64,000 nucleotides of DNA, taken from the NCBI RefSeq assembly GCF_001642475.1, contig NW_019174050.1, positions 1 to 64,000 on the forward strand. The letters are read 5' to 3'. Shown in pieces: positions 56,501 to 64,000 of the stretch. Origin of the DNA: Fonsecaea monophora (lineage: Eukaryota > Ascomycota > Eurotiomycetes > Chaetothyriales > Herpotrichiellaceae). Positions within the stretch are counted from its first letter, which is position 1, and each line of letters begins with the position of its first letter. The position numbers and the translations under genes are program-made. Under the pieces are notes generated by a model. The model was not told the origin of the DNA and ran no database searches. It saw only the letters and a list, made by a program, of their open reading frames with translations.

Positions 56501-59500
56501 CTGGTACTGCAGGAAGCTGGAGACACTGAATCTTTCCTCAAATGTGTTGGAGACCTTTCCCAAGCAGAACGCGGCTCCGCCTCCAAGTGAGCCCAAAGAC
56601 TACACACCTACAGCTACTCCAGGCCTGTCAACTTCTCCCAGCTTCGACGATCTGGGCAAGCTTGAAGACTTCCAGGCCCGCCGACCAAGCCAGGCGTCAT
56701 CGGGAATGATGAGTATCGGTAGCTCCCCAGGCGCACGGAAGAATTCCGTCGTTTCGTTGAGTGCTCATCGAAAGCAATCCGTGATCTCAAGAACAAATAC
56801 AGAGTATTCGATGTCGACCGCGACTCGGAAGGATTCCAACATATCACAAGCTCGACTACAAAATACATTTGCCGGCTCACTGCGGTACCTGTACTTGGCT
56901 GACAATCGCCTTGAAGACGACGTCTTCCGGGAACTCGTCCTCTTGCCAGAGCTCCGCGTTCTCAATCTGTCATACAACGAACTAGACGACTTCCCCCAGG
57001 GCGTGTTGCGACGCTGGCCTCAAATGAGTGAGCTCTATCTCTCAGGAAATGAGCTCACATCTCTACCTTCCGATGACCTCGAAGAGAGTAGTAATCTGAG
57101 AATATTGCATTTGAACGCAAACCGTTTCCAAGTTCTTCCGGCCGAGCTCTGCAATGTGCACAAACTGTCAACCCTCGATGTCGGGAGCAACTCACTGAAG
57201 TACAACGTCTCAAACTGGCCGTACGACTGGAACTGGAACCGCAACACGAATCTCAAGTACTTGAACTTCTCCGCCAACAAACGCCTAGAAATCAAGCCTG
57301 CTGCGCACCAGAACCAGTCACATTTCCATTCAATGAACCGCAATGACACTACGGACCTCACAAGCTTCAATACCCTGAAGTACCTCCGCGTGCTGGGTCT
57401 TATGGATGTGACACTTTTGACGAACACGATTCCGGATGATAACGAAGATCGCCGTGTACGAACCTCGGCATCCGTCGTTGGGGCATTGATGTATGGTATG
57501 GCAGATACTCTGGGCAAGAACGAGCATCTGTCAACCTTGGATCTCCTGAAACCGAATTTTCGAGGCCAAGATAGCGAGATACTCATTGGGATGTTCGACG
57601 GCCAGACCATGTCGAGCGGCGGTTCCAGGATTGCCAAGTATTTGCACGAGAACTTCTCGGCAGTCTTCTATGACGAGCTGAAAAAGGCAGAGAATCTGAA
57701 GGACACTCCGATAGATGCCCTTAGACGAACTTTCCTGACAATCAACAAGGACATGGCCAATTTTGCGAGCAGCAACTTCGACACGAAGGAGCACAGGTTG
57801 GCTAATGGTCACCGGGGTTCGACTGTCGCAAACATCCTGGGTCCCGACGATTTGAGTTCAGGGGGGGTGGCGGCAGTCTTGTATATCAGTGGACAGGAAC
57901 TGCACGTCGCGAATGTGGGTGATATTGAGGCCATTCTCATCCAATCCAATGGGCAGCATCGGCAATTGACGAGAAAACACGACCCAGCGGAGCCTGGTGA
58001 ACGGGAACGGATTAGGGAGGCTGGAGGGTATGTCTCTAGGCAAGGCAGACTCAACGATGTCCTCGAAGTTAGCCGAGCATTTGGCTACTACAGCCATATG
58101 CCCTCAGTCATCGCCGCGCCACACACGTTCAAATGCCAGATTACCGAGTCGGACGAGCTCATCGTCGTGGCCACGAAAGAGTTTTGGGATTACGTTACGG
58201 TGGATGTCGCGGTCGACGCGGCTCGAGCCGAGAAGAACGATCTCATGCTGGCTGCTCAGAAACTAAGGGATCTTGCAATGGCGTTTGGTGCGAGAGACAA
58301 GATCATGGTCATGGTCCTCGGAATTTCCGACCTGAGAAAGAGAGGCAATCATCGTTTCCGCGGGACCAGTCTGTCGATGGCGAAGGAGATGGGTCTCGAC
58401 GAAGGGGCTATATTCCCGAGTTCCCGGAAAGCTCGGCGGAAGGGAGAGACACTCGTTGGCGACTCCCGGCTTGCTCGACTCGAAGAGCCGGAACCACCAG
58501 TGGGCGATGTTGCGATATGCTTCACTGACATCAAGAATTCAACGGCATTATGGGAAATCCTTCCAGTGCCCATGAGATCGGCGATAATGATGCACAACGA
58601 GCTCATGCGGCGACAGCTTCGTATCATCGGTGGTTATGAAGTTAAGACGGAAGGCGATGCATTCATGGTGTCATTTCCCACCGTGACATCAGCGTTGCTT
58701 TGGTGTTTCAGCTGCCAGAGTCACCTTCTAGAATTGCCCTGGCCCCAGGAGATCCTGGAGACGGTTCATTGCCAGGAAAAGTTGGACTCGGAGCAGAACA
58801 CCATCTACCGTGGGCTGTCAGTCAGAATGGGAATGCACTGGGGGCGGCCCGTGTGTGAGCAGGATCCGATCACTCGAAGAATGGATTACTTCGGTCCCAT
58901 GGTCAATAAAGCTGCCAGAGTCTCCGCTGTGGCCGACGGCGGACAGATTACTGTGAGCAGCGACTTTATTGCCGAGGTTCAAAGGACACTGGAAAGCTAT
59001 GCAGACGATGACCGGCGAGATTCTGTCGGCTCAGAGGATACAGTTAATGACGATCCGTTGTCGGTCCAGATTCGCCGCGAGCTCCGTCAACTGAGCAGCC
59101 AAGGGTTTGAGGTCAAGGATCTTGGAGAGAAGAAGCTGAAGGGCCTCGAAAACCCGGAATACATCTACCTGATGTATCCTCACTCGTTGGCAAGTCGGCT
59201 GGAAATACCGCCTGGTGCGGAGCAGAAAGTCCAGCTGGGAGGCGAGTCGCCTTCCACGGGCGACGACAAAGGCCAACCGGGCACTCTCGGCAAAGATAGC
59301 CAACTGAAGGATCTGCAGCTGGACGAGGTCTGGAAACTCTGGGATATTGCTCTGCGCCTGGAGATGTTGTGCAGCTGTCTAGAGGCTCCGGAGCGGTCAG
59401 CCGGACTGCACAAGCCTGAATTGAGTCTGCTCACCCGAATGAAAGAACGGGGCGGCGTCCAAACAGATGGGTTCATGATGAATCTTCTGGAACACCAGGT

Positions 59501-59757
59501 GACGCGAGTCGAGGTAAGCAGAATAGCTAATTCTATCGTCTGTGTGGGAGACAAGCTAACACATTTGGTAGGCATGTGCAACGACCCTGCAACTTCGACA
59601 CATGTACCAGCCTTTCCAGAAGGGAGTCAGCCTCTTTGATCAGGCTAAGCCAATCAGCGAGATTCTGCGCGAGATATCGACAATCCTCGCGGAAGTCAAA
59701 GAAGAGCGCAACCAGATTCATACTCCCGACACTGGAGAAGAAACCGACTCGGAATGA
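53520..59757 (+). CDS. cyr1: Adenylate cyclase (Cyr1/AcyA type)
   Basis: Makes cAMP from ATP for PKA signalling, activated by Galpha and Ras. Exons 53520-59513 and 59572-59757 (2059 residues). Order: disordered Ser/Thr-rich N-terminus with three W-containing motifs (DVAPWDTRP, DIAPWDTQLP, DIVPWERDP); Galpha-binding region near 447-510 (AGVFSLDTNFDDMSDII... PDSWAVKG); Ras-associating domain near 533-631; leucine-rich repeats near 657-1254; PP2C-like domain near 1310-1605 (LIGMFDGQ, LHVANVGDIEAIL); class III catalytic domain near 1660-1880 (VAICFTDIKNSTALWEILP, KTEGDAFMVSF, DYFGPMVNKAARVSAV); C-terminal tail completed by the second exon (LRHMYQPFQKGVSLFDQA). Both metal-binding aspartates (FTD, EGD) are present. 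The PP2C metal motif is degenerate, as I recall for fungal cyclases. The start is the first in-frame ATG; an upstream exon cannot be excluded. Confidence 0.96.
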
Positions 59758-60961
59758 GGCTGGAGGGATCGCCTCATTCGATGTTGACGACGATGATGTC
59801 TACAAGGTGGAGACACTGACTCCGGCACGCGATATTCACACCGCTCGAGACCCTAATTGTCGGCTACACATCGACGAATGAGACGTACAACTAGGGAGCT
59901 CATAGCTCGGTAATTGATACTTCCAAGGCATGGAAGGATCTGCTATTAGTATTGGGAGGGCATTGGGATGGAAGTTATGAACACAACAAAATCATTCGGC
60001 ACTTTGCAATTTAGGCATGGTGCCTAATCTAGGGCGGCTGGGATGGGAACTGCTGTTTGATGAGGGTTTTCATACAACAACCAGGGAGGGGGCATTTGGG
60101 AAGGGATGAACGCCGTTACGAACACTCTGAAATGCGTTGTCGAGCGTCTGGAAGTTTTTCTTTCTTTTTTTGGATTGGGTCCCCTATGCACATAACTTAT
60201 TACTTGTGTACTTGAGAGAAAAGGGAAAGGTTGTTCAGGATATGGCTATCCTCTGGAAATATGGCTTCTTTTTATGGTCCAGCAGTTGGTTCGGTCGCTG
60301 TCGATGGTGTTGAGAGTGAGAGGAGCAACACGGAGGGTTTGAGATCAGCTTTGAGGGAGCTGAAGAAGCGATCAGCAGGGGACGGACAGCACAGGACGGT
60401 ACAGGTACATGACAGGACAATAGGGCAGAGACAGCACAGCGCAGAGCAGAGCTACAGGTTCCTAAAGAGACGACTATGACTTTGTTTCTCTCCCGCCTTG
60501 GTTGTTTCAAGTTTGTGGCCAATATGTTTGTCGCAGCCGTGGTACAGCATGCCATGCCATGCATATTATGCGGTATTTGTAACCAAAAGGGGTTCTCATG
60601 CCGCCACGCTCGCGGTTCTCGACAACAATCCAATAAAAGACCAGCACTTGATATCAAATTCGTCCTTTTCCTCCTTCCGTTTTAGTGTCGCTATCTGGGT
60701 TCAGCCTCATCCTCCAAGCCACAACTGGGAGACGTGGGGCTGCTATATACGAGGTACATGATCGGCGTCTGCTATGACCGCATTACTACCCAGAGGTCAG
60801 GATCGCAAACTTGGATTCGGATGGTAAATGGCTGATCGACTACATTTCTCCGAGCATTACTCCGAGTACCATGGTACGTAGACAGGAATAAGACCTTAGT
60901 ACTACTGCCTCCTTCATCAACCTTTGAGATTTCCGAGAAAAAGACAGAGTCTTCTTTCCAA
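59758..60961. other. Intergenic, adenylate cyclase 3' end to GH31 promoter
   Basis: 1.2 kb, no gene supported. A CA/GGA-rich stretch at about 60385-60450 (ACAGGACGG, ACAGGTACATGACAGGACA) is a degenerate ACAGGAC-type repeat. Confidence 0.65.
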
Positions 60962-63445
60962 ATGAAACACTATCACTTTGAAAGCAAGCCAGTGGCTCAT
61001 GCCGATGCTATCGTCTCGGGACCTCATTACCGCTTCACTGTCCTCACCGACCGTCTGATTCGGTACGAATGGTCTTATGACGGCAAATTCGAAGATCGAG
61101 CTTCGACTTTTGCCATCAACCGTGAGTTTCCTGTGCCCAAGTTCCAGGTGGTCGACAGGCCAGATGAACTCGAGATCATCAATGATCATTTCCATCTGAG
61201 CTACGACAAGAAGCGGTTCAGCGCGAGTGGACTATTGTGCAGCTTCTCAGCCAAGGTCACTCTCTGGGGAGCGCAATGGCGATTCGATGCTCAACCCAGC
61301 CATGGCAGACAGGAGAACCTGGGTGGAACGGCACGGACATTGGACGAGGTTGATGGACGATGTGACATGGGCAACGGCGTGCTGTCGAGGTTTGGTTATG
61401 CCGCCCTTGACGATAGCAAGTCGATGCTGTTTGATGGTCAGGGCTTCGTGGCTGGTCGACGACCTGGTGATCGGATTGATGGATATCTCTTCTGCCACGG
61501 TCACGATTACAAGGGCGCCATCAGGGACTTTTACGCCGTCAGCGGCAAACAGCCCTTACTTCCCCGCTGGGCGCTCGGGAATTGGTGGTCGAGATACTAC
61601 AAGTACCGTCAGGACGAGTACATTGGCCTGATGGACCAATTCAAGAGCAAAGAGGTTCCCTTGTCGGTCGCGGTGGTGGATATGGATTGGCACATGGTGG
61701 ACGATCCTCGCGTCCCTCATGCTGGATGGACGGGTTATACCTGGGACAAGAAGCTGTTCCCCGATCCCGCCACGTTTGGACGGGAGATTCACAGTCGGAA
61801 CCTGAAGATCACCCTCAACGACCACCCGCACTCGGGCATCCATTCGCATGAAGATTCGTACGAGGACATGGCCAAGTTCCTGAGCCACGACACCTCTCAG
61901 AAGAATCCTATCCTGTTTGATCCGACGACTCCCAAGTTTATGGAAGCGTATCTGGGGATTCTCCACCGGAGTATAGAGAAGATTGCCTGTGATTTCTGGT
62001 GGATTGACTGGCAACAGGGCTCTCATACCAAAGTGCCGGGAATTGACCCGTTGTGGTTGCTCAATCACTTCCATTTCCTCGACAACGCCCTGGATGGCAA
62101 ACGCCCGCTCATCTTTTCGCGATATGCCGGCCCAGGCAGCCATCGCTATCCCGTGGGGTTCTCGGGGGACACGGTGACAACATGGGCCTCGCTGGAGTTT
62201 CAGCCCGAGTTCACCGCCACGGCGTCCAACATCGGGTACGGCTGGTGGAGTCACGACATTGGCGGCCACTTCCACGGGAAACGCGACGACGAGCTGGTCA
62301 CGCGCTGGGTGCAGTTTGGCGTCTTCAGCCCCATCATGCGTCTGCATTCCTCCAACTCGAGGTGGACGTCCAAGGAGCCCTGGCTGTATCGGGAGGAGAG
62401 CGAACATGTCATCGAGACATTCATGCGCCTTCGACACCGTATGATCCCGTACCTCTACACGTGCAACGTCCGCGCCTCGACCCAGGACGAGCCCCTCATG
62501 CAGCCCATGTACTGGCTCTTCCCCGAGCGCGGCGAGGCTTACCAGGTGCCGAACCAGTACTTCTTTGGTTCGGAGCTCATGGTGGCGCCGATCGTGAAGC
62601 CACGGGACCGGCGGACGAATCTGGCCTGCGTCAAGGCCTGGTTGCCGCCCATGCACCGCCACGTGGACATTTTCACGGGCACCGTCTACGACGGGAACAG
62701 GGAACTCAACATGTACCGCCCGTTGCACGAGATCCCCGTGTTGGCGCACGAGGGCAGCATCATCCCCCTGGACGCGAACCGGACGCCCGGCAACGGTGGG
62801 CTCAACCCAGAGCACTTTGAGGTTCTCGTGGTGATTGGCCGCGATGGGCAGACGTCCGTCGTCGAGGATCCTGCCGACGACGACAACTCGGATCAAGCCA
62901 AGAAAGAGACTCTTCCTCAGACCGCAGGCGAGCGCACTTCCCTGATCCAATGGAACCAGGCCAAGGGCGAACTCACGGCTCATATCACGCACGGGCGGAC
63001 GTGGAGCTTCCGCTTCCTCGCCGTCACCGAGACGCCCAAGGAACTCAAAGTCACGGTCGACGGCCAAGACCGCACCAGGGACACCGGCGTCTCCATCTCA
63101 AAATTCCCCGACACGCCCTCGATGCTCGTGCACGTCCCTTCCCCTCAAGCTTCCCCGGCCGCGCGCACCGACACGTACACCATCACCGTGTCTCTCTCCG
63201 GCGAACGCGGCGGCGGCGGCGACCCGCAACTGAGCGTGCTGGACCACAAGCCGCGCATCGAGAAGCTGCTGCTCGACTACCAGACCGAGTTCGACGTCAA
63301 GGACAAGATCTGGAGCATCGTCGACGACAGGGACAGCGCCATCAACGTCAAGATGGGCAAGTTGATGAGTCTTGGCATCGACGAGTCCCTGACCGGGCCG
63401 GTGGCAGAGTTGATTTTGAGTGATGTCCGAGGCATGCATTTGTGA
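60962..63445 (+). CDS. Glycoside hydrolase family 31 alpha-glycosidase, no signal peptide
   Basis: Single exon, 827 residues. Retaining alpha-glycosidase of GH31: the nucleophile is D349 in FWWIDWQQG and the acid/base is D403 in GFSGDTVTTW. Further marks: NWWSRYYKYRQDEY, VAVVDMDWHMVDD, GWTGYTWDKKLFPDP, SRYAGPGSHRYPVGF, NIGYGWWSHDIGGH, FSPIMRLHSS and RLRHRMIPYLYT. An N-terminal beta domain (about 1-190) and C-terminal beta domains (about 560-827) flank the barrel. The N-terminus MKHYHFESKPVAHADAIVSG has no secretion signal, so a cytosolic enzyme is inferred. That separates it from secreted AgdA/AgdB-type maltases and ER glucosidase II; substrate unknown (alpha-glucoside or alpha-xyloside possible). 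Codon third positions become GC-rich in the second half, producing long antisense open frames. Confidence 0.92.
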   Translation: MKHYHFESKPVAHADAIVSGPHYRFTVLTDRLIRYEWSYDGKFEDRASTFAINREFPVPKFQVVDRPDELEIINDHFHLSYDKKRFSASGLLCSFSAKVTLWGAQWRFDAQPSHGRQENLGGTARTLDEVDGRCDMGNGVLSRFGYAALDDSKSMLFDGQGFVAGRRPGDRIDGYLFCHGHDYKGAIRDFYAVSGKQPLLPRWALGNWWSRYYKYRQDEYIGLMDQFKSKEVPLSVAVVDMDWHMVDDPRVPHAGWTGYTWDKKLFPDPATFGREIHSRNLKITLNDHPHSGIHSHEDSYEDMAKFLSHDTSQKNPILFDPTTPKFMEAYLGILHRSIEKIACDFWWIDWQQGSHTKVPGIDPLWLLNHFHFLDNALDGKRPLIFSRYAGPGSHRYPVGFSGDTVTTWASLEFQPEFTATASNIGYGWWSHDIGGHFHGKRDDELVTRWVQFGVFSPIMRLHSSNSRWTSKEPWLYREESEHVIETFMRLRHRMIPYLYTCNVRASTQDEPLMQPMYWLFPERGEAYQVPNQYFFGSELMVAPIVKPRDRRTNLACVKAWLPPMHRHVDIFTGTVYDGNRELNMYRPLHEIPVLAHEGSIIPLDANRTPGNGGLNPEHFEVLVVIGRDGQTSVVEDPADDDNSDQAKKETLPQTAGERTSLIQWNQAKGELTAHITHGRTWSFRFLAVTETPKELKVTVDGQDRTRDTGVSISKFPDTPSMLVHVPSPQASPAARTDTYTITVSLSGERGGGGDPQLSVLDHKPRIEKLLLDYQTEFDVKDKIWSIVDDRDSAINVKMGKLMSLGIDESLTGPVAELILSDVRGMHL

Positions 63446-64000
63446 CGAAGTCGATGAGTTAGTGATGGAGTGAGTGAGGAGGAGTTTGAACTTGTAAAGG
63501 AGGATTGCTGGTGCGGAGGGAGTGAGTACTCTCTCAGAATGTCAGAGTCATGGACTTGTGGTTGAGGCATTGAAAAGAGAGAGATGGAGAGAGAGAGAGC
63601 TAGATAAAAGCATAGCAAAGATATAAGAGATAGACAGACAAGGGATAATCTGTGGATGATACTCCGATACAAAAAAAAAGAGAGACAGAGGAGGTGGTCT
63701 CTTTCCATGCATGAACAGTGTGCGCATGTGTGCTTGATACTCTTACCTATGCTTCAAAGCAACAACGCTTTTGCAAGCAATCTCCTAAACGTCCGTCAAG
63801 ACTGGTAAAGTCAGTCAATAGGATCTCTTCCGAACTCAAGTATGTGTGACAAGGTGATATGGTAGATACAGAAGATTTCTAGACAATTCTCCTTCTTCTT
63901 CTTCTTCGTTTGAATCGTCCCTCGGGAAAAAGGGGACGACGGGCCTTTTTTCATCGCCGCAAGAACATCTCTCTCTTCCCTGGGGAATTCACAATTTACT
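63446..64000. other. 3' flank of GH31 gene, no gene seen
   Basis: 555 bp to the window end. Purine-rich GAGAGAGA stretch at 63575-63600, an A9 run near 63672, and a CTTCTT repeat near 63890-63908. No coding region supported. Confidence 0.65.

Noticed and set aside
61556..63067. 503-codon open frame antisense to the GH31 gene
   Set aside because: It mirrors the GC-rich third positions of a clear GH31 gene, has no ATG-supported domain and no family resemblance.

Overview
The window is nuclear DNA of a filamentous ascomycete (Pezizomycotina). Evidence: short spliceosomal introns (about 50-265 bp) with GT...AG ends, fungus-specific families (Hse1, Cla4-type PAK, leucine-rich-repeat adenylate cyclase, GATA_AreA/DUF3295 protein, fungal bZIP-like regulator), and intergenic DNA rich in TACCTAC- and GTAC-type short repeats. 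Eurotiomycetes is plausible, but I cannot place it more finely from sequence alone. I see no transposase, reverse transcriptase, integrase or virus-like gene, no CRISPR array, and no obvious AT-rich RIP-mutated tract.

Layout. 1-23.8 kb is gene-dense: 3' part of a Cla4-like PAK kinase (+), ESCRT-0 subunit Hse1 (+), cytochrome b5 (-) divergent from a telomere protein Rap1 (+), heterochromatin protein HP1 (-) convergent with Rap1, chaperonin CCT5 (+), a degenerate bZIP-type regulator (+), and a CCCH + CHY zinc-finger protein (-). 23.8-34.6 kb and 36.2-45.6 kb are two gene deserts on either side of a lone GATA_AreA/DUF3295 regulator gene (-). The first desert is peppered with short palindromes built on ACTCGGTA/TACCGAGT and holds several hairpins, a Z-DNA-type tract and a CCAAT tandem array. 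The second holds an interrupted tRNA gene. 45.6-64 kb is gene-dense again: D-serine dehydratase (-), a conserved-looking coiled-coil/proline-rich protein of unknown function (+), adenylate cyclase (+) and a cytosolic-looking GH31 alpha-glycosidase (+).

Functional themes (inference): signalling and morphogenesis (Cla4, adenylate cyclase), endosomal sorting (Hse1), chromatin and telomeres (Rap1 and HP1 side by side), proteostasis (CCT5), and nitrogen/carbon regulation and metabolism (AreA-like protein, D-serine dehydratase, GH31). These are mostly housekeeping genes, and nothing indicates an operon-like or secondary-metabolite cluster. The items most worth a second look are the GATA-type zinc finger inside Rap1, the interrupted tRNA whose intron is bounded by a direct repeat, and the palindrome-rich deserts.

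Exon boundaries were assigned by hand from GT/AG sites, reading-frame continuity and protein-family continuity; each multi-exon gene adds up to a whole number of codons.
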